A stretch of 64,000 bases of DNA. Source: an uncultured Muribaculaceae bacterium (GTDB lineage: Bacteria; Bacteroidota; Bacteroidia; Bacteroidales; Muribaculaceae). Location: NCBI GenBank assembly GCA_910586975.1, contig CAJUKX010000013.1, positions 1 through 64,000 on the forward strand, in the 5' to 3' direction. The notes below the pieces were generated by a model that saw only the letters and a program-made list of their open reading frames with translations, was not told where the DNA came from and did not search any database. The translations under genes were made by a program, and so were the position numbers. This document shows, piece after piece, positions 1 to 8,478 of this stretch. The stretch's first letter is position 1; each line of letters starts with the position of its first letter.

Positions 1-52
1 ATTTAACTATTTTTGTTCAGTATTTAACAACCGGTTTTTTACATTGACCCCA

Positions 53-85
53 AAAACCCTGTAAGCAGTTCACTTGCAGGGTTTT
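53..85 (+). terminator. Hairpin terminator of an upstream gene
   Basis: Arms AAAACCCTGTAAG (53-65) and CTTGCAGGGTTTT (73-85) pair over 13 positions with one G-T pair, around a 7-nt loop. The 3' arm ends in TTTT and is followed by CTACTTTT. This has the shape of a rho-independent terminator, presumably for a gene left of the window. Because both arms carry A/T tracts it could also act on the other strand. Confidence 0.5.
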
Positions 86-143
86 CTACTTTTGGGCGTA
101 TGCCCTGAAATGCCACGAAAACGTCCCGTTTTGACATAGTTGT

Positions 144-187
144 GCTACACAGATGCTACACGGCAAGATAGACGAAAAGCGTGTAGC
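144..187. repeat. GCTACAC repeat cluster
   Basis: GCTACAC occurs at 144-150 and again at 155-161. The inverse copy CGTGTAGC at 180-187 pairs with GCTACACG at 155-162. Two direct copies and one inverted copy within 44 nt could be protein-binding sites, for example arm sites of a recombinase, but no such gene is visible. Confidence 0.3.
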
Positions 188-469
188 AAATTTTTAACTA
201 ACCATTTGATACGGCGTGATCTGTCATACTTTTGTCTGCTCATAATCCAAGTGTAGTCAGCGACAATATACTTGAACGCATGGAAATAGACCTCAACAGG
301 AAAAAGCGGAAAGAAACAGCTACCGAATATTATTCCTGTCTTGGCTGTATTATATTTTGAATATTTTGTTATTCATTAGCCTTAATTTTTTTTGTTTTTA
401 ATGATTAGTTTTTACTAACTTCACCGTTATATAAATTGAGAAATTAGATAAACGTAATTTTTCATAGTA

Positions 470-1042
470 ATGACAGAAGCTGAACTGTGGTCTAAAGTTA
501 TATGCGGTGATATGACAGCCCTTTCGCTGTTGTATAGGGCAAACTATAACCTGCTGTTTAACTGGGGGATGAAATTCGTTGCTGATGAGGAATTTGTGAA
601 GGATTGTATTCAGGATGTTTTTGTCAAGATATGCAGCAGCCGTCATCTTTCTGAGACATCTTATGTTCGCTCATATCTACTTTCTTCTTTACGCAATATG
701 ATATTCGACAAAATCTCGTCAATGCGGGACGCTGTGTCGATTACAGAGCATCTGTTTGAGATTGATGAGAATGATCCTGCGATAGAAACTATGTTTCAAG
801 AGGATGATAACTCCCGATTATTGCATCAGAAACTGATCAAATCATATAATTCTCTTACATATAATCAACGCGTATCAATATATCTGAGATACGTACGAGG
901 ATTATCTTATAAGGAAATATCAGCAGTGATGGATATGAATCCTCAGTCGGCAATGAATCTTGTATCCAGAGCGCTCAAATCGTTAAGATCAGAAATGGGC
1001 TCCGTACAATTTATCACATTTATTTGCGCAATTCTATCCTAA
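470..1042 (+). CDS. ECF sigma factor controlling the downstream SusCD locus
   Basis: This 190-residue protein has the two-domain layout of extracytoplasmic-function sigma-70 factors. Region 2 lies at about residues 20-85 and contains DCIQDVFVKI (45-54). Region 4 is a helix-turn-helix at about 125-175, with LSYKEI (145-150) followed by NPQSAMNLVSRALKSLR. Length and order match the Bacteroidota family that is paired with FecR-like anti-sigma factors and TonB-dependent receptors. A FecR gene follows after 58 nt and a SusC gene after that, so the likely job is to activate the polysaccharide locus when the receptor signals substrate. No consensus promoter is obvious upstream. The family assignment is secure; the target promoters are inferred. 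Confidence 0.92.
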   Translation: MTEAELWSKVICGDMTALSLLYRANYNLLFNWGMKFVADEEFVKDCIQDVFVKICSSRHLSETSYVRSYLLSSLRNMIFDKISSMRDAVSITEHLFEIDENDPAIETMFQEDDNSRLLHQKLIKSYNSLTYNQRVSIYLRYVRGLSYKEISAVMDMNPQSAMNLVSRALKSLRSEMGSVQFITFICAILS

Positions 1043-1100
1043 AAGTGAGTAGTAATTTTAGAAAACTCCGTATTTTAATATAAACAGTCAACTATTCATC

Positions 1101-2189
1101 ATGAGCGACCGTAATTCAGACATCAACAAATGCCTTCAAGCAGTAAGAGATTCATTCATACTGCGGGAAAAGGAGTTTACACCCTCAGAGATTAATGATT
1201 CTTGGCTGGACTGTGAATTACGTATCAGGCTGGCAAAACGCCGCAGATCATTGCGAAGGAAGATTGTGATGATTTCCGGCTCGATAGCAGCCTCCTTAGC
1301 TGTTCTGTTATGGTTCAACAATGCAAATGTTCTCAAATCCACTGATGCTTCTGTGACAAAAAACATTTATGAATTTGCCATGAACCAGACCGCAGATGTG
1401 AACAGTGATGTAATTCTCAATATCATACCCGGCTGTGATACCGCTGAAGTAAACATGGATAAGGCATACGTAAATTGCCTTGCCAATGGTTCTTTTACTG
1501 TCAACGGAAAGACTGTTGAACAAGATGTTTCGGCTGAGAGCAGCAATGACTTTTGCCAGCTTGTCGTACCCAAAGGGCGACGTGCTGAGATAACATTTGC
1601 CGACGGAACGCATCTATGGGCAAATTCAAATTCCAAAGTGATATATCCACGTGCATTTTCGCAAGATTGCCGGGAGATTTTTGTAAAAGGAGAAGTTTAT
1701 CTTGATGTTGCCCATGACAGCCAACATCCTTTCATTGTAAAAAGTCGTGATTTTGAGATAGAAGTACTCGGCACTTCATTTAATGTAATGGATTACGACA
1801 ATGGCACCCCTGCCCAGGTAGTACTCGTTTCCGGCAAAATTGAACTGAGTAATTCTGACAATGAAACGGTTGTCATGAACCCGGGCCAACTGGTTGACAT
1901 CAACAATTCTTCATTAGGACAACCTAAAAATGTAGATGTGACACCATACGTCAGCTGGAAAGACAATATATTGATATATAATGACAAGACTCTTTCGGAA
2001 GTCTTCGACAGGCTTAATATATGCTATGGTAAAGAGTTTGTCATATCTCCGGAAGTTGCAAACATCAGAGTAAGCGGGAAACTGTATCTGAAAGAAAATG
2101 TTGATGCTGTACTACGCACAATCGCATTTTCCACTCCTATAAAATATGAGGAACGTGAGGGACAAATACATGTTTCCAAACTACAATAA
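1101..2189 (+). CDS. FecR-like anti-sigma factor
   Basis: This 362-residue inner-membrane protein has a cytoplasmic N-terminus rich in Arg and Lys (46-54), one transmembrane helix at about 55-72, and a periplasmic FecR domain at about 150-250 containing TFADGTHLWANSNS and GTSFNV. A C-terminal DUF4974-type domain (about 290-360, from LSEVFDRL to the end) is the part that normally meets the STN domain of the receptor. In this family the cytoplasmic end holds the partner sigma factor inactive until the receptor binds substrate. The preceding gene is that sigma factor and the following one is an STN-bearing SusC, so all three parts of the signalling chain are present. Confidence 0.92.
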   Translation: MSDRNSDINKCLQAVRDSFILREKEFTPSEINDSWLDCELRIRLAKRRRSLRRKIVMISGSIAASLAVLLWFNNANVLKSTDASVTKNIYEFAMNQTADVNSDVILNIIPGCDTAEVNMDKAYVNCLANGSFTVNGKTVEQDVSAESSNDFCQLVVPKGRRAEITFADGTHLWANSNSKVIYPRAFSQDCREIFVKGEVYLDVAHDSQHPFIVKSRDFEIEVLGTSFNVMDYDNGTPAQVVLVSGKIELSNSDNETVVMNPGQLVDINNSSLGQPKNVDVTPYVSWKDNILIYNDKTLSEVFDRLNICYGKEFVISPEVANIRVSGKLYLKENVDAVLRTIAFSTPIKYEEREGQIHVSKLQ

Positions 2190-2313
2190 TACCTTGAACA
2201 TTCTCAAATTTAACCCAAGACTAATCGATTATACTAAATAACATGGCAGTTTGGTTCTGAATACGCGACTCTGAATCAACTCCTATTTAAAAACCTTAAA
2301 CCAATGCTATATC

Positions 2314-5300
2314 ATGGAGTATTGTATCCGCATGATTAATGCGAAGAAAGAATTATGCAAAATGATTCTTTTGCTATGCTTATGTTTGGTGCCATTGTCA
2401 TCACTGGCTGCAAAGGCCGGTGAATATACTGACACCAAGGTGTTTACCGTGCAGATGGCGAATGTTCCGGTGAAAGACGTATTGAACTATGTTGAGAAAA
2501 ACAGCAAGTTCATCTTCTTTTACGCTAACGGGACATTGGACCTTAAACGAAAGGTAAGCGTAAATGTATCGAATAAACCAATAATGACGCTTTTGGATCA
2601 GGTATTCAAAGGCTCTGACGTGAAGTACGATATCGACGGATATCAGATTTCTCTTAAGAAAGTTGCCGGCAAAACTGAGAACCCAACCGAATATGCTGTG
2701 AAGAAACGTAAGGTTACCGGTGTAGTGGTTGATGCATCTAATGATGAACCACTGATAGGTGCGCCGGTATATTTTGATAATAAAACAAATGGAGTTGTAA
2801 CTGATATTGACGGTTTTTTTTCAATAGAAATACCCGAAGGTGCACAACTGCATTTCTCGTATGTGGGCTTTCTTCCCGCGACAGTAACACCCGACAAATC
2901 CGATGACCTCACTGTGCGATTAAAGCCTGACAATAAGCTGCTTGACGAAGTTGTTGTAGTGGGTTACGGAACCACGACACGCAAAAATCTGACAACGTCA
3001 ATCGCAACGGTAAAGACAGATAAAATATCTAAAGCAGCCAACAGCAGTGTGTCAAGCATGCTCCTGGGCCGCGCTGCCGGACTTCAGGCTACTGTCAACA
3101 GCACTCAACCCGGTGGTGCAATCAATATCTCTATCCGTGGTGGCGGCAACCCGATTTATGTTGTTGATGGCGTGATTATGCCTAATTCGTCATTGGAAGC
3201 AGGCAGCGGTGAAACCGGCCTTCCTGACAATGTGCAGCGTTCAGCTCTTGCCGGTCTGAATCCGGGCGACATCGAATCCATCGAGATTCTGAAGGATGCC
3301 TCTGCGGCCATCTATGGTATAGGAGCAGCCGATGGTGTTGTTCTTATCACCACCAAAAAAGGAGCAGAGGGAAAACCCACCATAACATACGAGGGTAGTT
3401 ATTCCTTTCAAAAGCGTTATAATTATGGCCTTAACCGACTCAACAGCAACGAGTACATGAATCTGGTCAACGTTTTCGACAAAGAGAAATATCTGCTGAA
3501 CAACAATCAGTATCCCTATGGCAATGTGGCCTATGACGGTAAATGGACTCCGGTTTTTTCGCAGGCACAGATAGACGCGGCAACTGATACAGACTGGCAG
3601 GATTATGTGCTCAAGACCGGTCATATCAACAATCATTCACTGACTATCAGCGGTGGCACCGAAAAGTTGAAATACTATCTGGGCGTAAATTATTTTAAAG
3701 AAGACGGTATCATAAGGAATGCCGGAATGGAACGATACTCTCTGCGTACGAATGTAACGGCTCAGCTCTTTCCTTTTATAAAGTTAGCAACGATTGTAAA
3801 CCTTAACAAGAACACTTACGACAATGCACTTGTTGGAGGTGATACCGGTAATCAGGGCGATTCTGCATCAGGATCGTTGTATTCAGCTCTCCATTATCCA
3901 TCTTACTTGTCTGTATACGACAAGTATGGTGAATATACGATTTTCGGACGTGTACCTAATCCTGTTGCAACACTCGATATAAAAGACCAGTCCAGGCAGA
4001 GCAGTTATTATGCCAATTTTGCAATGGATATTGACATTATCAAGCAGATGCTGTCAGTACGCCTTGTGTATGGCCTGAACAATGAGTCAGGACGTCGTAC
4101 ATCCTATATTCCTAAAGACGTGTATTTTGGATTGGTAAAAAAATCACGCGGCAGCCTCGGATATGTTGAACGTCAGTATGAAACTATGGAGGCTATGGTC
4201 AATTTCAACCATCAGTTTGGAAAATATCTTGACTTCAATGCAGTTGTGGGCATGGGTCGCTATGTTGATAAAGGCAATGGCATGACCGTATCGTATCAGA
4301 ATGCCAATGACATGATTCAGGATACCAACTTATCTGCTGCCGATGGCCCCTTCAATCCTACTTCCTATAAGTATGAAAATGAAAAACGTTCGCAGTTTGC
4401 CCGTGTATCGTTTATTGTTCTTGATAATTATGTCCTTAACGCCACATTGCGTCGCGACGGTACTGACAAATTTTTCGACAATAAGAAATATTCATGGTTC
4501 CCGTCAGTATCGGCTGCGTGGAAAATGTCGCAGGAGAAGTTCATGCGTGATTTGACATGGCTCAATCTTCTTAAACTTCGTGCAAGCTATGGTGTTACCG
4601 GCAGCGACAATCTTGGCTCAACTCTTTATGGCACAGTGGGCGTTTCACGTGAGGATATTAAATTCTCAAACGGTAGCGTGACTTATGTTCCATTTGTTCT
4701 GCTCGGAGGCAGCTATGATGATGTGACCTGGCAAAAAACTACAATGAAGAACATCGGTCTTGACTTTGCAGTGCTTAACAATCGAGTAACGGGAAGTCTT
4801 GATATATTCCGCAATGACGTTACCAATATGCTTGGTTATGCCCCGACATCACTGCTCAACATGTATCCGCTGCGTCCAATCAATGGTGCACACTACAAAC
4901 GCACCGGTGTTGAGTTGTCGCTTAATACAGAAAACATACGTACATCAGACTTTACATGGACCACATCACTTGCCCTGTCTCATTACAATGCAAACTGGGT
5001 GGAACGCATGCCGAATTACGACTATAAAACGTATCAGAAGAGAAAAAATGAGCCGATGAGCGCCTTTTACTATTACAACACAACCGGAATTATCAACGCC
5101 GACCGCAGTAACATGCCTGAATCTCAGCGTTCTCTTCCGGCCGACGCACAGAAGCCCGGCTTTCCTATCGTGGAAGACCGCAATGGCAATGGTGTGATAG
5201 ATGAAGGCGACATCTACATGGACGATCTTCTGCCCAAACTCTATTATGGATTCGGCAATACGTTTGTCTATAAGAATTGGGATCTTGATATCTACATGTA

Positions 5301-5748
5301 CGGACAACTTGGAGTGGAAAAGTACAACAGCACAAATGCCGCGAACTGTTCGGCAGGCAACTTGTCAAGCGGCATCAGTGCCGGCAATCCCACAGACTAT
5401 GCTTTTACCGTATGGAACTCACAAACCAACCCCAACGGAACAACTCCCGGTGTAGCGACAAAAGATGTGACCACCCCCGGCAATGCGCCTATAAAACTCT
5501 TCTACGAGAAGGCCGACTTCCTGCGCGTGCGCAACATTACATTGGGCTATACTTTCGATGCCCGCCAATGGAAGTTCTTCAAGGGCTATCTCAAGTCATT
5601 GCGTCTTTATGCCGACGTTCAGAATCCCTTCACCTTCACCGGATTTTCGGGAGATGACCCTGAGATCGTCGTAGCTACCGGCATGTTGTCAGGATGTAAT
5701 TATCCTCAGCTCCGTACCTACTCATTCGGTGCAAAGATTATTTTCTAA
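2314..5748 (+). CDS. SusC-like TonB-dependent receptor with STN domain
   Basis: This 1144-residue outer-membrane transporter starts with a signal peptide (hydrophobic core about 17-32). An STN domain at about 42-115 is the signalling extension found in receptors that control FecR/ECF pairs. A carboxypeptidase-regulatory-like domain follows at about 132-205 (VTGVVVDASNDEPLIGAPV). The SusC motif DEVVVVGYG is near 210, then the plug and a long beta-barrel. The C-terminus ends in FGAKIIF, an aromatic residue as expected for barrel insertion. It would import oligosaccharides together with the SusD lipoprotein 21 nt downstream. The initiator at 2314 leaves a long N-region before the signal core; ATG at 2332 (MINAKK) would fit equally well. 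Confidence 0.95.
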   Translation: MEYCIRMINAKKELCKMILLLCLCLVPLSSLAAKAGEYTDTKVFTVQMANVPVKDVLNYVEKNSKFIFFYANGTLDLKRKVSVNVSNKPIMTLLDQVFKGSDVKYDIDGYQISLKKVAGKTENPTEYAVKKRKVTGVVVDASNDEPLIGAPVYFDNKTNGVVTDIDGFFSIEIPEGAQLHFSYVGFLPATVTPDKSDDLTVRLKPDNKLLDEVVVVGYGTTTRKNLTTSIATVKTDKISKAANSSVSSMLLGRAAGLQATVNSTQPGGAINISIRGGGNPIYVVDGVIMPNSSLEAGSGETGLPDNVQRSALAGLNPGDIESIEILKDASAAIYGIGAADGVVLITTKKGAEGKPTITYEGSYSFQKRYNYGLNRLNSNEYMNLVNVFDKEKYLLNNNQYPYGNVAYDGKWTPVFSQAQIDAATDTDWQDYVLKTGHINNHSLTISGGTEKLKYYLGVNYFKEDGIIRNAGMERYSLRTNVTAQLFPFIKLATIVNLNKNTYDNALVGGDTGNQGDSASGSLYSALHYPSYLSVYDKYGEYTIFGRVPNPVATLDIKDQSRQSSYYANFAMDIDIIKQMLSVRLVYGLNNESGRRTSYIPKDVYFGLVKKSRGSLGYVERQYETMEAMVNFNHQFGKYLDFNAVVGMGRYVDKGNGMTVSYQNANDMIQDTNLSAADGPFNPTSYKYENEKRSQFARVSFIVLDNYVLNATLRRDGTDKFFDNKKYSWFPSVSAAWKMSQEKFMRDLTWLNLLKLRASYGVTGSDNLGSTLYGTVGVSREDIKFSNGSVTYVPFVLLGGSYDDVTWQKTTMKNIGLDFAVLNNRVTGSLDIFRNDVTNMLGYAPTSLLNMYPLRPINGAHYKRTGVELSLNTENIRTSDFTWTTSLALSHYNANWVERMPNYDYKTYQKRKNEPMSAFYYYNTTGIINADRSNMPESQRSLPADAQKPGFPIVEDRNGNGVIDEGDIYMDDLLPKLYYGFGNTFVYKNWDLDIYMYGQLGVEKYNSTNAANCSAGNLSSGISAGNPTDYAFTVWNSQTNPNGTTPGVATKDVTTPGNAPIKLFYEKADFLRVRNITLGYTFDARQWKFFKGYLKSLRLYADVQNPFTFTGFSGDDPEIVVATGMLSGCNYPQLRTYSFGAKIIF

Positions 5749-5769
5749 TCTACTAATTAGTGACAATTT

Positions 5770-7416
5770 ATGAAAAATAGAATTATATATACGCTTTTGG
5801 CTGCGATAATGCTCTTCACCACCGCATGTGAAGACAACTTCGATGCCAAAATATTCGGCGAGCTCCAGCAAGGGAAATACCCCTCTACCGAGAGTGAATA
5901 TGTGTCGTACATGATGATTTGCTATCTGCCGTTCACAACACCCTTTACCTACACAATCAATGATGGTACGGGTATGCATGGATGGTATATCGCAACCGGT
6001 GGCGACATCCGTTTTTTCGACTCTACAACCGACATCATGGCTCCCGGCTATACCCGTTGCGGTGGGGAATGGCTTCAACTTTCAAAAGCCAACTACGAAA
6101 ACTGTATCTACTATTGGCGTGGTTGGGTGACTGATGATGGCAATCCCAATCATTTCATGAAAACCGCCGAGATAACACGCTTTACAAATGTTGTTGATGT
6201 TCTTCAGAAAGCTCCGGCTGATGTGCTGTCTGAAGAAAAACGAAATGCACTTTTGGGTGAAGTTCGCTTATGCCGTGGTATGATGATGTATTATCTGATG
6301 CATGTATTCGGACCGGTACCTGTGATACTCGATCCTGACAAAGTTTTCGATGATGAAGCTCAGCGTAACACCGTGCGCCCCACCCTCGACGAAATGTGCG
6401 GGTACATCTATGACGACTTGCTTTTCGCAGCAGAAAATGCTCCGGAAGTACAGACCGAAAAAGGTCGCTATACCCGTGACTATGCCCGATTCTGCCTTAT
6501 GCGTCACTGCCTGAATGAAGGCAGTCACATGGACGGTTATTATGATAAAGGATTAGAGATGTTTGCAGAACTCGAAGGCAAATACTCTCTGTTTACTCAG
6601 GGAAACAATCCGTGTGCCGATCTTTATAAAAACGCCAATAAGTTCAATAGCGAGATTATTATGGCTGTAAGTTGCGACCCTGAAGCTGACGGCAGTCCTA
6701 AACACGGTAATGCAAACATATTGTCTATGTGCACCGTTCCATGGGATGCAGCAGCAGAGGATCCTAATGGCAATCCAACCGTGTTTGCTCCTCAGAACGG
6801 AGGTTGGCAGGCATTCTACAATGTAGCCAAGAAATTTTACGACGGATTTGAGAACGGAGACCGCCGCCGTGATCTCATCGTCACTGAATGGTGGAATAAG
6901 AGCGGCGAGAAAGTGACCGCCAATGATCTGGGTACCCGTTGGGACGGATACATTTGTAACAAGTTCCCGATTGAAACTTCGGGTTCATTCCAAGGCACTG
7001 ATATTCCTATCGCACGCTGGGCTGACGCCCTCCTTATGTATGCCGAGCTTTGCGTACGTAACACAAATGCAGCACCGTCAGCAAGTGCTGTCGAGGCTGT
7101 CAATCAAGTGCGTAGGCGTGCGGGGCTGAATAATCTTGAAGCCTCAAATACGTCATCGGCAGAAAAATTCCTGGACGCAATCCTGACAGAACGCTCTCAT
7201 GAACTTTTCTACGAAGGATGCAGAAAGATAGACCTAATACGTTTTAACAGCTATGCCCGTGTGACATCGAAAGTCAAAGGTGAAGTCCCTACCCGTCAGT
7301 ATGTACCGCTGCCCAATTATGCTGTCGAAGCTGCAGCAGCCAATGGCTGTGTATTGGAGCAGTACTACTCTCGTCCTGACTGGCAATTTGACTACGATCA
7401 GGCACAAGGAATGTAA
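5770..7416 (+). CDS. SusD/RagB-like glycan-binding lipoprotein
   Basis: This 548-residue lipoprotein has a type II signal peptide with the acylated cysteine at residue 20 (FTTAC). The body is the helical SusD/RagB fold. The C-terminal third has the family hallmark VNQVRRRAGL followed by ILTERSHELFYEGCRKIDLIRF-type sequence, where the motif runs from about 445 to 490. It would sit on the cell surface as the lid of the SusC transporter encoded 21 nt upstream. Substrate specificity cannot be read from sequence. Confidence 0.95.
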   Translation: MKNRIIYTLLAAIMLFTTACEDNFDAKIFGELQQGKYPSTESEYVSYMMICYLPFTTPFTYTINDGTGMHGWYIATGGDIRFFDSTTDIMAPGYTRCGGEWLQLSKANYENCIYYWRGWVTDDGNPNHFMKTAEITRFTNVVDVLQKAPADVLSEEKRNALLGEVRLCRGMMMYYLMHVFGPVPVILDPDKVFDDEAQRNTVRPTLDEMCGYIYDDLLFAAENAPEVQTEKGRYTRDYARFCLMRHCLNEGSHMDGYYDKGLEMFAELEGKYSLFTQGNNPCADLYKNANKFNSEIIMAVSCDPEADGSPKHGNANILSMCTVPWDAAAEDPNGNPTVFAPQNGGWQAFYNVAKKFYDGFENGDRRRDLIVTEWWNKSGEKVTANDLGTRWDGYICNKFPIETSGSFQGTDIPIARWADALLMYAELCVRNTNAAPSASAVEAVNQVRRRAGLNNLEASNTSSAEKFLDAILTERSHELFYEGCRKIDLIRFNSYARVTSKVKGEVPTRQYVPLPNYAVEAAAANGCVLEQYYSRPDWQFDYDQAQGM

Positions 7417-7451
7417 TTGTAAGAATTCTTAACTCAAGAAACGACAAACAA

Positions 7452-8462
7452 ATGAAATCATTATCATATATGAATATCATCGGATGCTTGTTGCTCGGTT
7501 TCATCGCCATATCATGTGACAATAGTGATGATCCTGTTCCGGCTCCGGTTCCACCGGTAGAAGCAACGGATGGCGGCTATTTGTTCGCGCACATGACCGA
7601 TGACAATTATGGTTCACTGTTTTACAGTGTATCGCGCGATGCATATAATTGGGAAACGCTCAATGATTGCCGTACAATTCTACCGGCCTATTACGGACAC
7701 CCCGATATATGCAAAGGTCGTGACGGCTACTACATGATCAGCGTCAAAAAAGGTTCGGGAATTCCTCTTTTGTGGCACTCTGCAGATCTTGTAACTTGGG
7801 AGTACACCAAGCTTGCCAAATCGATATTCAATAAGATAACCGATCTATACGGATATCACAACGAAGAAACCTACTACGGTGCTCCCAAAATGTATTTTGA
7901 TGAACCGAGTGATCAGTATATCATAACATGGCATGCGGGTCTGACAGGTGATGATGCTGATGCATACGAATGGGACAGCAAACGAACTTTTTATATCCTT
8001 ACATCGGATTTCAAAACATTTAGCGACCCCAAGTTCCTGTTTTCATTCACAGGTAGTGATGAGAACATGGCAACGATTGACGTCATCATCCGTAGGTCGG
8101 GAGAAAGCTATTATGCAATTTTTAAGGACGAGCGTTCAAGGGAGAAATATCCTGAAACCGGCAAGACCATACGCATTGCAAAATCAAGCGCCCTCACCGG
8201 CCCATACGAAAATCCGGGGCCGGCTGTAGGACCGGTTGACGAACGTTGGCACGAAGCTCCGATCGTGGTTCCGACCGTCGATGAAAAAGGCTATTACTTA
8301 TTTACCGAGAATTATCCGAAACAGTATGACATGTTTGAGGCAGAAACTCTTGAAGGGCCTTGGACTGAGCGCTATTTCGCAGGGCCTAAAGCCCGACATG
8401 GATGTATGGTTCGTGTAAATGAAACAGAGTATCAAGCTATCCTGAATGCTTATAAACGCTAA
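7452..8462 (+). CDS. GH43-like beta-propeller lipoprotein
   Basis: This 336-residue protein has a lipoprotein signal with cysteine 22 (AISC) and a Pro-rich linker (29-36). The repeated blade-like pattern is typical of the five-bladed propeller of GH43 and relatives. Candidate catalytic positions are Asp85 in GHPDIC, Asp210 in ATIDVIIRR and Glu268 in HEAPIV, spaced as in this fold. It lies directly after susD and is probably on the outer surface. Activity (arabinofuranosidase, xylosidase, galactosidase) cannot be decided. A non-catalytic binding role is possible because the N-terminal Asp context differs from classical GH43. Confidence 0.7.
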   Translation: MKSLSYMNIIGCLLLGFIAISCDNSDDPVPAPVPPVEATDGGYLFAHMTDDNYGSLFYSVSRDAYNWETLNDCRTILPAYYGHPDICKGRDGYYMISVKKGSGIPLLWHSADLVTWEYTKLAKSIFNKITDLYGYHNEETYYGAPKMYFDEPSDQYIITWHAGLTGDDADAYEWDSKRTFYILTSDFKTFSDPKFLFSFTGSDENMATIDVIIRRSGESYYAIFKDERSREKYPETGKTIRIAKSSALTGPYENPGPAVGPVDERWHEAPIVVPTVDEKGYYLFTENYPKQYDMFEAETLEGPWTERYFAGPKARHGCMVRVNETEYQAILNAYKR

Positions 8463-8478
8463 TCACGAAAATCCGACT

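Larger units (their letters stand above)
1..469. other. Non-coding left flank, possible mobile-element relic
   Basis: I see no supported gene here. The stretch has a terminator-like hairpin (53-85), a cluster of GCTACAC repeats (144-187) and an AT-rich region just before the sigma factor gene. A 26-codon open frame at 280-360 (MEIDLNRKKRKET...) has no visible homology signal. The layout resembles sequence found beside tyrosine recombinase genes in Bacteroidales, from memory of such loci, but no recombinase is present in the window. Confidence 0.4.

Noticed and set aside
280..360. 26-codon frame in the left flank
   Set aside because: Too short, no homology signal and no ribosome-binding context.
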